This document shows positions 50,147 to 60,504 of a stretch of DNA of 64,000 bases, piece by piece. The notes under the pieces were generated by a model. The model did no database searches and was not told where the DNA came from. It saw only the letters and a program-made list of their open reading frames with translations. Source of the DNA: Gammaproteobacteria bacterium (GTDB lineage Bacteria; Pseudomonadota; Gammaproteobacteria; Steroidobacterales; Woeseiaceae). Each line of letters begins with the position of its first letter. Within the stretch, counting starts at the first letter, position 1. A program made the translations under genes and the position numbers. Location: positions 186,001-250,000 of the forward strand of contig JAOTYE010000001.1 in the NCBI GenBank assembly GCA_029862045.1, in the 5' to 3' direction.

Positions 50147-51895
50147 ATGCCAGACATACTCGACAACCCGTTGTTTCAGGAAGAACTGGAGACGATTGCG
50201 CTGGAATCGGGGCAAGGGAGCGAATCGGTCCAGGCGGAAGCGCGCGACAACCTCGAGGAAATGCGCGGCGACCGTAAAGGCCTGGCGGTCAGCGCTTTCG
50301 CCTGGCTCTGTCGATACGTGTGCCGTCGCGGTTATCACCGTGACTACTACCATGACACTGCGGAACTCGAGCGAGTGCGAGAACTTGCGGCGAGCAAGTC
50401 TGTCGTGTACCTCGTGACCCACAAGACCTACCTGGATTTCTTCGTCCTCTACGACTTTTTCCACCGCAACGGCATTGCGCCACCCTACGTATTCGGTGGC
50501 ATCAATATGGCCTTCTCGGTTTTCGGTAGCCTCGCCCGGCACGCGGGTGGCATATTCATCCGCCGGACGTTTACGGACAAGCCGGTGTACAAGGCAGTAT
50601 TGCGTCGCTATATCCAGTGCCTGATCGGTGCAGGCTGCTCGTTCAGCTGGGCTATCGAAGGCACACGCTCACGCACCGGTAAGCTCGTCCAGCCCAGGAT
50701 CGGGCTCCTCAAATATGTAGCCGACGCAGCCCGGCCACTCGGAGACGACGCCATCGCGTACATTCCGATATCCGTGTCCTACGATCAGATACCCGACGTC
50801 ATCGACATGACGGCACAGGAATCCGGCGCGATCAAACAGGCGGAGAGCCTGGGCTGGTTCGTCAAGTACGTTCGGCGCCTCGGCAGTCACTTCGGTAACG
50901 TCTATATCCGCTTCGGCGACGCCGTCGCGATCGGCGAGACGCCGGACGCGCCCGACCTGACCGCGTCTCAGCAACTCCTGGCTCCCGAGATCATCGGCGT
51001 ACAAAAGCTGGCGTTCGAAGTTTGCTATCGCATCAACGAAATCACGCCGGCGACCGCGGTGTCACTTGTCCTGACGTCGCTGTTGTGTCGCACGACGGCA
51101 AAACCCGCGCGGATTCGTGCGGACGTCTGGTCGTTGCAAAACTACCTGGCGAAGCGACAATCGTCATCGATGTTTAGCTCGCCGGACCGGCCCATCGAAA
51201 CAGACGTTGATGCCACTATCGCCACACTGGTCGCGAACGGCATCGTGCAACAGGATCCGGATGCGGACTACTGCAGTATTGTCCCCGAGCGCTATCTCGT
51301 GGCCTTGTATTACAGCAATATGGCCGTACACCATTTCGTCATTGCCGCGTTCACCGAACTGGGCCTGCTCAATATCGTGCATCCCGTCTCGGATGAGCCA
51401 ACGTTCCGCGCGGAAGTCCTGCGGCTCCGGGACCTCTTCAAATACGAGTTTTTCTTCTCACGTAAAGACCGGTTCGAACGACAGTTCGTCGACGAACTGG
51501 GATTCCTTGGCGCACCAATCGAAGCGCTCCAGGCACATGACCATGATACGGCGCAGGCGTTGCTGCGCCGGCAACCGTTGCTCGTTGCCTACGGGGTATT
51601 GTCGCCGTTCATCAATGCGTACCTGGTGGTCGCAAACTGCCTGCTACAGGACAGAGCCGGCCCCATCGACGACCAGAGCGCATTCATCGCCCACTGTCAG
51701 GCCGAGAGCCGTAAGACCGGCGCCGGATACCCGGGTTTTGCCTCAAAAGCACTGCTGACCAATGGCTGCATACTCGCTGAAAACCGCGGACTACTCAGAG
51801 GCGGCGATGACATTGCAGAGGAACGGCAAAGTTTTGCTAACGAACTGCGTTTCATTTCCGAGCAGCTCTATGAAATTCGCGGAATGGCCGCTTAG
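50147..51895 (+). CDS. PlsB-like glycerol-3-phosphate acyltransferase, short form
   Basis: The 582-aa protein has acyltransferase motifs I (THKTYLDFF, H-x4-D), II (GGINMAFSVFG), III (GGIFIRRTF) and IV (WAIEGTRSRTGK), all in PlsB style. E. coli PlsB is about 800 aa and has an N-terminal extension this one lacks. The C-terminal third matches the PlsB helical region in pattern (FVIAAFTELGLLNIV; YEFFFSRKDRFERQ). It would acylate position 1 of glycerol-3-phosphate. A TetR regulator is divergent. Confidence 0.85.
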   Translation: MPDILDNPLFQEELETIALESGQGSESVQAEARDNLEEMRGDRKGLAVSAFAWLCRYVCRRGYHRDYYHDTAELERVRELAASKSVVYLVTHKTYLDFFVLYDFFHRNGIAPPYVFGGINMAFSVFGSLARHAGGIFIRRTFTDKPVYKAVLRRYIQCLIGAGCSFSWAIEGTRSRTGKLVQPRIGLLKYVADAARPLGDDAIAYIPISVSYDQIPDVIDMTAQESGAIKQAESLGWFVKYVRRLGSHFGNVYIRFGDAVAIGETPDAPDLTASQQLLAPEIIGVQKLAFEVCYRINEITPATAVSLVLTSLLCRTTAKPARIRADVWSLQNYLAKRQSSSMFSSPDRPIETDVDATIATLVANGIVQQDPDADYCSIVPERYLVALYYSNMAVHHFVIAAFTELGLLNIVHPVSDEPTFRAEVLRLRDLFKYEFFFSRKDRFERQFVDELGFLGAPIEALQAHDHDTAQALLRRQPLLVAYGVLSPFINAYLVVANCLLQDRAGPIDDQSAFIAHCQAESRKTGAGYPGFASKALLTNGCILAENRGLLRGGDDIAEERQSFANELRFISEQLYEIRGMAA

Positions 51896-51920
51896 CCGGC
51901 TTTCTTGATAACTCGGAGTT

Positions 51921-52439
51921 TCATTCCGCGCCCTGGAGCCGGGACCGGCAATTCAGCCGCAGCCGGTCGAGCGTTGTGAACACGAAATTGTGCTCGTTCG
52001 ATTCGTCAGCGGCGTGTACTTCACGAGCGGTTTCTTGCCACTCTTTCTCGTCCAGTGACGCAAAGTATGTATCGCCTTCGAGTTCGACGATCACTCGCGT
52101 CAGGTAGATGCGATCGGCCCACGGCAGGAACTGCGCATAGATGTCGCCGCCCCCAATGACCATGATCTCCTGTGCCCCGGTAGCCGCCTCGATCGCGCCC
52201 TCGATCGACTGCACGACGTCACAACCGTCTGCTGCATAACCAGATTGCCGCGTTATGACGATGTTCTGCCTGCCTGGCAACGCACGGCCGATCGATTCGT
52301 GCGTCAGGCGGCCCATCACGATCGGCTTGCCCATCGTCAGGGCTTTGAAACGCCTGAGGTCGGCGGATAAATGCCACGGCAAGGCGCCTTGCGCGCCGAT
52401 GACATTATTCGTCGACGCCGCGACGATGAGCGAGATCAC
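51921..52439 (-). CDS. folA: Dihydrofolate reductase
   Basis: The 172-aa enzyme starts [32 protein letters not shown] with the proton donor Asp27-equivalent, and has [21 protein letters not shown] and the NADPH motif [14 protein letters not shown]. It overlaps thyA by 4 nt, so the enzyme that regenerates THF is translated with the one that oxidises it. Confidence 0.96.
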   Translation of the reverse strand: MISLIVAASTNNVIGAQGALPWHLSADLRRFKALTMGKPIVMGRLTHESIGRALPGRQNIVITRQSGYAADGCDVVQSIEGAIEAATGAQEIMVIGGGDIYAQFLPWADRIYLTRVIVELEGDTYFASLDEKEWQETAREVHAADESNEHNFVFTTLDRLRLNCRSRLQGAE

Positions 52440-53230
52440 ACGGCGATCGCCGCGCGAATGTGCGGATGCGACTCGTAATTGAGAATTTCGAAGTCTTCGA
52501 ACTCGTATTCGAATATGCTGGGTGGCCGGCGTTTGATCGCGAGACGCGGCAGCGGCAGCGGCTCACGGCGCAGCTGCTCGTCTGCCTGCTCGATGTGGTT
52601 GCTGTACAGATGGCAGTCACCGCCCGTCCAGACGAAATCACCGACGCCGAGATCCGCTTGTTGCGCCAACATGTGAGTCAGCAACGCATACGACGCGATG
52701 TTGAACGGCACGCCGAGGAAAATATCGCAACTGCGCTGATACAACTGGCATGACAGCTTGCCGTCTGCAATCCAAAACTGAAACAGGCAATGGCAGGGTG
52801 GCAGCGCCATGTTGTCAATTTCGGCGACGTTCCAGGCGCTCAAGATGATGCGCCGCGAGTCCGGGTCATCACGCAGTTGCTGCATAATTTTCCCTATCTG
52901 ATCGATGCTGCCACCATCCGGCGTCGGCCAGCTGCGCCACTGCACGCCATACACCGGACCGAGCTCGCCGTTCTCGTCGGCCCAGTCGTCCCAGATCGAT
53001 ACACCGTTGTCTTTGAGGTACCTGATGTTGCTGTCGCCCCGCAGGAACCACAACAACTCATGAATAATCGATCGGAGGTGCAGTTTTTTGGTCGTGACGA
53101 CCGGAAACCCTTCGCTCAGGTCAAAGCGCATCTGGTGACCGAACTTGCTCAGGGTACCGGTGCCGGTTCTGTCTTCCTTGCGTACACCGTGGTCGCGCAC
53201 TTCGCGCATCAGGGACAAGTATTGATGCAT
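52436..53230 (-). CDS. thyA: Thymidylate synthase
   Basis: ATG 53230 gives 264 aa, identical to E. coli ThyA length. The catalytic Cys is in [14 protein letters not shown], with [20 protein letters not shown] for dUMP and folate binding. lgt ends 1 nt upstream and folA starts inside its stop codon. The longer upstream frame lies inside lgt. Confidence 0.97.
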   Translation of the reverse strand: MHQYLSLMREVRDHGVRKEDRTGTGTLSKFGHQMRFDLSEGFPVVTTKKLHLRSIIHELLWFLRGDSNIRYLKDNGVSIWDDWADENGELGPVYGVQWRSWPTPDGGSIDQIGKIMQQLRDDPDSRRIILSAWNVAEIDNMALPPCHCLFQFWIADGKLSCQLYQRSCDIFLGVPFNIASYALLTHMLAQQADLGVGDFVWTGGDCHLYSNHIEQADEQLRREPLPLPRLAIKRRPPSIFEYEFEDFEILNYESHPHIRAAIAV

Positions 53231-53231
53231 A

Positions 53232-54020
53232 TCAGGCCGCTGCCTCCCTCTTGTTCGAGCGATACGCCATGACCAGCATCGTAGCACCGATGATAATCAT
53301 TGGCGCACTCAGGACCTGGCCCATCGTCACCCAGTCCAACGCGAGATAACCAAGGTCCGCGTCCGGCACGCGATAGAATTCCACGAAGAACCGAAAAACG
53401 CCGTACAGCAGCAGGAACAGCGCCGACACGGCCATATAGGGTCGCGGTCGGGATGAGAACCACCAGAGAATCGCAAACAGGATGAATCCTTCAAGCGCCG
53501 ACTCATACAGCTGTGACGCATGCAGCACCTCGCCTTTGTACAACACGCCCCACGCCACCTCGGTTTTCCTGCCCCACAGCTCACCGTTGATGAAATTGCC
53601 GATACGCCCAAAGCCGAGACCCAGCGGCACGATAGGCGCCACGAAGTCGGTGATTTGCCACATCGTCTTGCCGCGACTTCGGCCAAAGAGCCACATCGCG
53701 ATCATGACGCCCGCGAGCCCACCGTGAAACGACATGCCACCTTCCCAGATCTTGAACAGATATAAGGGATCGGAAATCAGGTAATCCCAGCCATAGACAA
53801 GACAATAGCCGACGCGACCACCAACGATGACGCCGAGCATGCCGTTAAAGATCAGGTCGTCGACTTCACCGGGTCCAACCGGTGAATGCGACTGTTGACA
53901 ACGCTTGCGGGCCAGCCACCAGGCAAACAGGAAGGCGACAACATACATCAGCCCGTACCAGCGGATTTTGAGAAAACCGATCTCAAAAATAATCGGATCG
54001 AAATTGGGGTAAACAAACAT
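53232..54020 (-). CDS. lgt: Prolipoprotein diacylglyceryl transferase
   Basis: ATG 54020 gives 262 aa with seven hydrophobic segments. Lgt signatures are [48 protein letters not shown] and [17 protein letters not shown]. It adds diacylglycerol to lipobox Cys residues such as those of LolB and RlpA in this window. It diverges from the DUF255 gene by 42 nt. Confidence 0.96.
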   Translation of the reverse strand: MFVYPNFDPIIFEIGFLKIRWYGLMYVVAFLFAWWLARKRCQQSHSPVGPGEVDDLIFNGMLGVIVGGRVGYCLVYGWDYLISDPLYLFKIWEGGMSFHGGLAGVMIAMWLFGRSRGKTMWQITDFVAPIVPLGLGFGRIGNFINGELWGRKTEVAWGVLYKGEVLHASQLYESALEGFILFAILWWFSSRPRPYMAVSALFLLLYGVFRFFVEFYRVPDADLGYLALDWVTMGQVLSAPMIIIGATMLVMAYRSNKREAAA

Positions 54021-54062
54021 TGAATTCTTCGCTGCCGAACGGGGCCTGTATGATAACAAACC

Positions 54063-56114
54063 ATGACCAACCGCCTTGGCAAAGAAACGAGTCCGTACCT
54101 GCTGCAGCATGCGGACAATCCAGTTGATTGGTATCCGTGGGGCGATGAAGCCTTCGAGGTCGCGCGCGCGACTGGCAAGCCCGTGTTGCTGTCGGTCGGC
54201 TATTCGGCCTGTCACTGGTGCCATGTCATGGCGCACGAATCGTTCGAGGACGAGGCAACAGCCGAGCTTATGAATCGGCTGTTCGTCAACATCAAGGTCG
54301 ACCGCGAAGAGCGACCGGATGTGGACAAGATTTACCAGACTGCGCACCAGCTGTTGATGCAGCGCGGTGGTGGCTGGCCGCTGACGATGTTCCTCAATGG
54401 CGAGGACCAGCGGCCGTTCTTCGGCGGCACTTACTTCCCGAATGACGCCCGCTATGGCATTCCAAGTTTTAAAGAACTTCTGGCTAAAGTCGCAGACTAT
54501 TTCGATAAGAATGGCGGTGAGGTTCGTGAGCAGGGCGACAGGCTCACGGATATCCTGGCTCGCCTCGATCCGCCTCCGGCGTCAGCCGAACAGACGATGT
54601 CCGGGGAGCCGATCACCAGGGTGCGGGAACAACTTGCGGACAACTTTGATCGTCACTATGGCGGGCACGGCGGTGCGCCCAAATTTCCGCACCCCGGAAC
54701 AATTGAGTGGCTACTCCGTGCCTGGAAGAACTCGGCGAACGATGCGGAGCCTGACATCGATTCTCTGTTCATGGCGACGCTGACGTTAACGCGCATGGCC
54801 GAAGGCGGCATCTACGATCACGTCGGTGGCGGTTTCTGCCGCTACGCGGTCGATCGCTACTGGCAGATTCCGCACTTCGAGAAAATGCTCTACGACAATG
54901 GCCCATTGCTCGCCATCTACTCACAGGCATTTCTTGCGACGGGTGAGAAGCTGTTCGCGACTGCCGCAAACCAGACGGCTGACTGGATTCTTGACGACAT
55001 GCGCTCGCCAGAGGGCAGCTTCTACTCGTCACGCGACGCCGACTCCGAGGGCGAGGAAGGCAAATACTATGTCTGGACGCCCGAGGAGATCGCCAGCCTG
55101 ATCGAACCTGACGACTACGCAGCCGTCGCGCGCCGTTTCGGTCTCGACGCAGAGGCGAATTTCGAGGGCAGTTGGCACCTGACTGTACGCAAGTCCATCG
55201 AGGACGTTGCCAGGGAGCTGGGCCAGTCAAGCACTGATGTCGAGTCGGCCATCGATCGCGCGACAAACCTGTTATTGCAGGCGCGTGCGAAGCGTGTCGC
55301 TCCGGGTCGGGATGACAAGCAACTGACGTCGTGGAACGCATTGACGATTCGCGGTCTGGCGATTGCCGGGCGGATCCTCGAACGTGAAGACCTGATTGAT
55401 GCGGCGGTCGGCGCTTGCGCGACAATTCACGACAAACTTTTCGTCGATGGTCGCTTGCTCGCGAGCTACAAAGACGGCACGGCGAAATTTCCAGCCTACC
55501 TCGACGACTATGCCTTTCTGATCGATGCACTCATTGAGTTGCTGCAAACTCGCTGGGACAAAAAGCATCTCGAGTTCGCTGTGCAACTCGCCGAGGTGCT
55601 GCTGGCACGATTCGAGGACAAGGATGGAGGCGGTTTCTATTTCACGGCTGACGACCACGAGCAATTGATGCACCGGCCGAAGCCGCTCGCCGATGAGGCG
55701 ATGCCGTCGGGTAACGGTACCGCAACGTTTGCATTGCAGCGTTTGGGGCATTTGCTCGGCGAACACCGCTACATCGATGCGGCCGAGGGAGCACTGCGCA
55801 GTGCCTGGAAGGCGATTGACGAATATCCGCACGGACATGTGACTTTGCTGACTGCGCTCGAGGAGTACCTGAACCCGCCGGAGATCATCATCATTCGCGG
55901 CGATGCAGCGGAAATTGGCCGTTGGCGCGACTCGGCAGCGAAGCTGTTTGCGCCGGCGCGACTCCTGTTCGCTATTGACCGGGATGAACAGGACTTGCCG
56001 GGCATGCTGGCTGAACGTAAAGCCGTTCCGGGCGAGGCCGTTGCCTACCGATGCGTGGGCACGCATTGCGAGTTGCCCGTCACAAGCTGGGAAGCGCTGG
56101 CCGCTAGCCTGTAA
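54063..56114 (+). CDS. DUF255/thioredoxin-domain protein (SPATA20/YyaL family)
   Basis: The 683-aa protein starts [23 protein letters not shown]. The first about 165 residues are a thioredoxin-like fold with [16 protein letters not shown] and [17 protein letters not shown]; the rest forms an (alpha/alpha)6 barrel related to N-acylglucosamine epimerases, with [25 protein letters not shown]. Function is unknown in the family, though it is widespread in bacteria and man. The last 11 nt overlap the convergent regulator gene. Confidence 0.93.
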   Translation: MTNRLGKETSPYLLQHADNPVDWYPWGDEAFEVARATGKPVLLSVGYSACHWCHVMAHESFEDEATAELMNRLFVNIKVDREERPDVDKIYQTAHQLLMQRGGGWPLTMFLNGEDQRPFFGGTYFPNDARYGIPSFKELLAKVADYFDKNGGEVREQGDRLTDILARLDPPPASAEQTMSGEPITRVREQLADNFDRHYGGHGGAPKFPHPGTIEWLLRAWKNSANDAEPDIDSLFMATLTLTRMAEGGIYDHVGGGFCRYAVDRYWQIPHFEKMLYDNGPLLAIYSQAFLATGEKLFATAANQTADWILDDMRSPEGSFYSSRDADSEGEEGKYYVWTPEEIASLIEPDDYAAVARRFGLDAEANFEGSWHLTVRKSIEDVARELGQSSTDVESAIDRATNLLLQARAKRVAPGRDDKQLTSWNALTIRGLAIAGRILEREDLIDAAVGACATIHDKLFVDGRLLASYKDGTAKFPAYLDDYAFLIDALIELLQTRWDKKHLEFAVQLAEVLLARFEDKDGGGFYFTADDHEQLMHRPKPLADEAMPSGNGTATFALQRLGHLLGEHRYIDAAEGALRSAWKAIDEYPHGHVTLLTALEEYLNPPEIIIIRGDAAEIGRWRDSAAKLFAPARLLFAIDRDEQDLPGMLAERKAVPGEAVAYRCVGTHCELPVTSWEALAASL

Positions 56115-57657
56115 GAACGGCTTCCCGAATCTCATCGATTTTCGGTTTCAACTTCGGCTTCGGTGTACCAAGACAATGTTTGTCGCGCGGACAGTTCGAA
56201 CTGCGCTGACAGATAATCGTCGCATCTGTTTCTGCGCCGCATGCGATCCAGCCGATGTTGAGGATCTTGCTGATACTAACCAGCTGCTCTTTCGCTTCGG
56301 TCGGAATCGGGGCTGAGCCGCCGCCCGCGTTGCAGCTTGCTTCGATCATGTCTATCGTCCGCATCGCATCGATGTTCTGAGCGCTCAGCGCCGGTGCGAG
56401 ATCAACCCCGGCGCATAACACGTGCGGATTGCCCGCAGCGTCTTTGCTGCGAATCGATTGACAACAATACAAGCGCTTGTCGTTGCCGCTACGCAAGATC
56501 GAAATCTGCGCTGCCGGTTGCGTCGAGCGGGTATTCAGCATGCGAAAGACTGCCCAGTGCTGGCACGGGTCGGACACCATCGTCATGTTTCCCCACGGTA
56601 GAGGAATACCGTTGCCGCGGTATACGGCCCGCAAATTTCCGGGCGGATACGCATCGAAATAGTGCCAGTGTGGATACGGCGAGACGCTCGACATGCGTCG
56701 CATTACCAGTGTTGTCGTCAGATCGATCGCATCGCCCGAGTTGATTGCGTAAGCGTGTTTTGCCAGGAATTGCCGGAACGGCGTCTTCGGCGCGAGAAGC
56801 GCCGCAGCGAAATAGCTGCACTCAAAGTCGCGCCACGCATACAGAATGTCTTTGGCGTCGATGTTCACGGAATCCGTGTCGTGGCGACGACCGCTGACCC
56901 TGCCACCGGATACTTGCGGGGCACGGGCACCATCTCCGCCGTGCAAGACTTTGTGCGCAATGTGATTTGCAACGTCGAACTTCAGTCTTGCTGGCGTCGC
57001 TTCGAGCGACCGGTTCAGATAAACCTTGTTCGGCGCATCGAAGAACGAGCGCACCAGCGTACTCAGTGGTTTGTCCGTGTCACCACTGTCCTTGAATGAG
57101 TTCTTGTCGAACCACTCGATCTTCAGCCCCATGCGTTTCGCAATCTGCAGAATGTCGCGTTCATGAATCGGGAATTGCTTGTGACCGACGCTGTCAGCCG
57201 CGCGCTCAAGGTCCGGAAATCGATTCTTGCTTTCTTCCTGGTGCGCACGAATCAGGAGATGCGCGAACTGCCTGCCCGTGGTCCCGGTTTGCGCAAGCAG
57301 TTCCGGAATTGCGAGCTGCAGCAGTTTTTCCGAAAACAGGAAGCCTGGCTCGAGCGGCATGCCACTGACTGCTGACTCCGGTGCCGTGTCGATGACCTCC
57401 TCGTCCAGCGATTCATCGAAAAACCACTCCGGAGTCTTCTGAAAAATGTCGGCAACGATCTGCAACAACCGTTCTGACGGCACGCGCTTGCCGTTTTCGA
57501 TCATCGACAGATAGGAAACGGAGGGAGCCGCCTCGGCATCGACCTGTATGCAGCGAACCGACAGATCCTCGAGTGTCAGGTGATTACGCTTGCGCAACCC
57601 CTTGATTTTGGAGCCCAAAAAATGGGCTTTGCGCTTCAGGCCCTGCTGTAAAGCCAT
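56104..57657 (-). CDS. ScfR/RamB-type short-chain acyl regulator (XRE plus ImmA/IrrE-like)
   Basis: The 517-aa protein from ATG 57657 starts with an XRE helix-turn-helix ([38 protein letters not shown]), then an ImmA/IrrE-like and DUF2083 region (about 200-480) containing several Cys ([23 protein letters not shown] at the end). This is the domain order of RamB/ScfR regulators that control acetate, propionate or glyoxylate genes. It faces aceA with a 105-nt gap, so it probably regulates aceA and itself. The frame continues upstream to 57891 but would overlap the aceA promoter region. Confidence 0.86.
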   Translation of the reverse strand: MALQQGLKRKAHFLGSKIKGLRKRNHLTLEDLSVRCIQVDAEAAPSVSYLSMIENGKRVPSERLLQIVADIFQKTPEWFFDESLDEEVIDTAPESAVSGMPLEPGFLFSEKLLQLAIPELLAQTGTTGRQFAHLLIRAHQEESKNRFPDLERAADSVGHKQFPIHERDILQIAKRMGLKIEWFDKNSFKDSGDTDKPLSTLVRSFFDAPNKVYLNRSLEATPARLKFDVANHIAHKVLHGGDGARAPQVSGGRVSGRRHDTDSVNIDAKDILYAWRDFECSYFAAALLAPKTPFRQFLAKHAYAINSGDAIDLTTTLVMRRMSSVSPYPHWHYFDAYPPGNLRAVYRGNGIPLPWGNMTMVSDPCQHWAVFRMLNTRSTQPAAQISILRSGNDKRLYCCQSIRSKDAAGNPHVLCAGVDLAPALSAQNIDAMRTIDMIEASCNAGGGSAPIPTEAKEQLVSISKILNIGWIACGAETDATIICQRSSNCPRDKHCLGTPKPKLKPKIDEIREAVLTG

Positions 57658-57713
57658 TTTGACACCTCTTGTGAAATTAACACTGTCAAATTTTTTCTGT
57701 GAAATTTTATAAT
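57658..57713 (+). promoter_or_regulatory. aceA promoter and putative ScfR operator region
   Basis: TGTCAA (57684-57689), 18 nt and TATAAT (57708-57713) look like a sigma-70 promoter for aceA. The region also has an inverted repeat TTTGACA-N19-TGTCAAA (57658-57690) and a direct repeat GTGAAATT at 57671 and 57699, 28 nt apart. The left half of the inverted repeat touches the regulator's start codon, and the right half overlaps the aceA -35, which would allow a single protein to control both genes. Confidence 0.5.
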
Positions 57714-57762
57714 GCCGATGGGTAGTATAGCCCCAGAGCACTCCATTTCGCAGGGAAAAATC

Positions 57763-59043
57763 ATGACACGACAGGATCAGATCAAACGGCTTGAATCCGA
57801 GTGGGCGGACAGCCCGCGCTGGAAAGGCATCACGCGCAGCTACAGCGCCGAAGATGTCGTCAAGCTGCGCGGCTCCGTGCAGATCGAACATACGTTGGCT
57901 CGCCTGGGCAGTGAAAAATTCTGGCGTCTAATCAATCAGCAGGATCCGGTTTGCGGCCTTGGGGCACTGACAGGCAACCAGGCCATTCAGGAAGTCCAGG
58001 CAGGCCTCAAAGCGATTTATTGTTCCGGCTGGCAGGTCGCGGGCGACGGCAACAGCGCCGGCGAAATGTATCCCGACCAGAGCCTCTACCCTGTCGACTC
58101 GGTGCCGAAGATGGTCGAGCGCATTAACAATGCATTTATCCGCACCGACGAGATTCACGCGCTGAATGGCGACGACAGTATCGACTGGTTTCCACCCATC
58201 ATTGCCGACGCGGAAGCCGGGTTCGGCGGTAACCTGAACGCGTTCGAACTCATGAAGAACATGATTCGCGCCGGCGCCGCAGGCGTGCACTTCGAGGATC
58301 AGCTGTCTTCGGCGAAGAAGTGTGGCCACATGGGCGGCAAGGTTCTTGTGCCGACGCACGAAGCAGTTGCGAAGCTGAACGCAGCCAGGCTTGCGGCCGA
58401 TGTATGCGGCGTAGCGACTGTACTGATTGCCCGCACTGACGCGGATGCTGCGAATTTGATTACATCGGACTCGGACGACCGCGATCACTTGTTTGTAACC
58501 GGTGAGCGCACCCCGGAGGGTTTCTACCGCACCAAGGCCGGGCTCGACCAGGCAATCGCACGAGGCCTTGCTTATGCACCGTACGCGGACCTGCTGTGGT
58601 GTGAGACGTCGAAACCGGATCTGGAGCAGGCACACCGTTTCGCCGACGCGATACACGCCGTGTTCCCTGACCAGTTGCTCGCCTACAACTGTTCGCCTTC
58701 GTTCAACTGGAAGGCCAACCTCGATGACGAGACGATGAAAACCTTCCGTGAGGAGCTCGGCAAGATGGGCTACAAGTTCCAGTTCATCACGTTGGCCGGA
58801 TGGCACGCATTAAACTCGAGCATGTTCAACTTGTCACGTGCTTACAAGCAGGAAGGCATGTACGCCTATTCGCAACTGCAGCAGAAAGAGTTCGCGGATG
58901 AGCAACACGGCTTTCGAGCAGCGAAGCATCAATCGTTTGTTGGTGCCGGCTACTTTGATGCCGTACAGAACACGATTATGCACGGCTTGTCGTCGACGAC
59001 CGCGCTGGCCGGAAGTACCGAGGAAGAACAGTTCGTCGCGTAG
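57763..59043 (+). CDS. aceA: Isocitrate lyase
   Basis: ATG 57763 gives 426 aa, with AGGGA 8-12 nt upstream. It is the first enzyme of the glyoxylate shunt, making glyoxylate and succinate. The active-site signature is [16 protein letters not shown], with [21 protein letters not shown] and [13 protein letters not shown]. Length matches the bacterial short form. Malate synthase is not in the window. A small gene follows 36 nt later. Confidence 0.97.
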   Translation: MTRQDQIKRLESEWADSPRWKGITRSYSAEDVVKLRGSVQIEHTLARLGSEKFWRLINQQDPVCGLGALTGNQAIQEVQAGLKAIYCSGWQVAGDGNSAGEMYPDQSLYPVDSVPKMVERINNAFIRTDEIHALNGDDSIDWFPPIIADAEAGFGGNLNAFELMKNMIRAGAAGVHFEDQLSSAKKCGHMGGKVLVPTHEAVAKLNAARLAADVCGVATVLIARTDADAANLITSDSDDRDHLFVTGERTPEGFYRTKAGLDQAIARGLAYAPYADLLWCETSKPDLEQAHRFADAIHAVFPDQLLAYNCSPSFNWKANLDDETMKTFREELGKMGYKFQFITLAGWHALNSSMFNLSRAYKQEGMYAYSQLQQKEFADEQHGFRAAKHQSFVGAGYFDAVQNTIMHGLSSTTALAGSTEEEQFVA

Positions 59044-59079
59044 GATTTGTCGGCGCAAGCCGTTACTGGAGGATTTGAA

Positions 59080-59496
59080 ATGCATGCATTGAATCTTGAG
59101 CGAATGTCGGGAATTGCCCATTACGCCACAAGCTTGCTCGACGATGTAATACCGCTGCGGGACGTGAGTCACGCCGATGTCGTCCGATACTCCGTGGAAA
59201 TTCCCATGCGCTACGCAGAGTGCTTTGGAATACTCGCCTGCGGGCGCAAGATCTCGCTCGTTGACAATCGGCATTTTATCGGCTGGTCTTGCCATAGTGC
59301 CAAGCGGTCACTGCTGTTCAGGAATCGCGAAGTGCAGGTCGAAATTCAGGTAGATCCGGACGATCCCAATAGCTGCAACGAACCGGGCTACGTTCGCGAC
59401 ATTATCGTCAAACCGAAGCGTGACAAGATCATTAATGCGGACGCCCTGCGCAAATTCATCGGCATCGACGGAAGCTTGCTCGTCCTTCCGGCGTGA
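59080..59496 (+). CDS. Hypothetical protein downstream of aceA
   Basis: The 138-aa protein starts at ATG 59080 behind a strong GGAGG site (actGGAGGatttgaaATG). It is not recognised. It is soluble, with a mix of helix (LERMSGIAHYATSLLDDVI) and beta strands (VVRYSVEIPM, REVQVEIQVDPDDP, RDIIVKPKRDKIINADALRKF), two Cys and no signal peptide. It may be co-expressed with isocitrate lyase. Alternative upstream start at 59047 lacks a ribosome-binding site. Confidence 0.65.
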   Translation: MHALNLERMSGIAHYATSLLDDVIPLRDVSHADVVRYSVEIPMRYAECFGILACGRKISLVDNRHFIGWSCHSAKRSLLFRNREVQVEIQVDPDDPNSCNEPGYVRDIIVKPKRDKIINADALRKFIGIDGSLLVLPA

Positions 59497-59499
59497 CGA

Positions 59500-60504
59500 C
59501 TAGTAGGCTGTCAGGACCTTCCCTGTCGCCGGCAGGATCGTATCCGCTCTCTCACCGGCGAAGAGCACGGGCAATGACTGGATTTTCATGCCTGCATTGC
59601 GCACGACCGCGAAGTGCAGGTGCGGCCCGCTCGAAAAGCCCGTATTACCCGAATCGGCAATGTACTCGCCACGTCGGACACGATCGCCAGGTTTGACGCG
59701 TATCGAATTGGTGTTCAGGTGCGCATAAATGGCGTAGGTGCCGTCATCATGCAATATACGAACGACGTTGGCCGATGGCCCGTCACGCTCTGGATCGAGG
59801 CCGCCGCGAAAATTATTGCTCGCCACATCAAACACAACACCATCGCGAGCGGCAAAAATATCGGTGCCGATTGGCATTGCAATATCGATGGCGTGGTAGC
59901 TATCTGGTGCGGTGTGCGTCGCGACCTCGGGATAGGCCTGCGTCACTGGGTAGTTAGTAGATATCGCGAATGGCGCACGATAGGCAACAGGCGGCCGGTG
60001 CCGCGAATCGGGATCGCCGGCGAGGTACTGGAATCGATACTCGAGAAATGGCGCCGACCCGTCTTCCAGAAGATCGAGGCCGATCAGCGGCAAATCGCTG
60101 CGCGCCGGTACAACCCAACGTAATTTATCGTCCGGATTTGGAAACTGCAGCCCACGAATGTTTTCAATCTGGAGAACCACTTCGACAGGTGCAAAGAACT
60201 GGTTGTGCGCCGTCAATAGCACCCTGGGCCCTTCGAATCCGTGCGTCACGGAAATTCCGGCCTCTGACTTGCCGTTGTTGAGGGCCCGTATTTCCGCGAT
60301 GCTGCCGTCATCGGGCGGTCGATCGGAATAGATCCACTCGCCGTCGGGACCGCGGTATTTGTACAACGATTGAGCGTAGGTCAGTCCGCCCACGACCAGC
60401 AACAGCGTCAACGCGATCAGCAGCACCGATTTTCGCAAACGCAATGTCCGCTCAGGAACCGATTTTCGATCGTCGCCAACCATCTTCTGTCCGTCGTATT
60501 TCAT
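59500..60504 (-). CDS. M23-family LytM metallopeptidase with DUF4124 domain
   Basis: The 334-aa protein has an N-terminal membrane anchor (VLLIALTLLLVVGGLTYA, about 28-45), a short DUF4124-like stretch (SLYKYRGPDGEWIYSDRPPDD), and a C-terminal M23 peptidase with HAIDIAMPIGTDIFAARDGVV, HDDGTYAIYAHL and SGPHLHFAV. The zinc ligands (His-x3-Asp and HxH) are present, so it should be an active endopeptidase against peptidoglycan. Its first 53 nt overlap the upstream double-protease gene. Confidence 0.87.
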   Translation of the reverse strand: MKYDGQKMVGDDRKSVPERTLRLRKSVLLIALTLLLVVGGLTYAQSLYKYRGPDGEWIYSDRPPDDGSIAEIRALNNGKSEAGISVTHGFEGPRVLLTAHNQFFAPVEVVLQIENIRGLQFPNPDDKLRWVVPARSDLPLIGLDLLEDGSAPFLEYRFQYLAGDPDSRHRPPVAYRAPFAISTNYPVTQAYPEVATHTAPDSYHAIDIAMPIGTDIFAARDGVVFDVASNNFRGGLDPERDGPSANVVRILHDDGTYAIYAHLNTNSIRVKPGDRVRRGEYIADSGNTGFSSGPHLHFAVVRNAGMKIQSLPVLFAGERADTILPATGKVLTAY

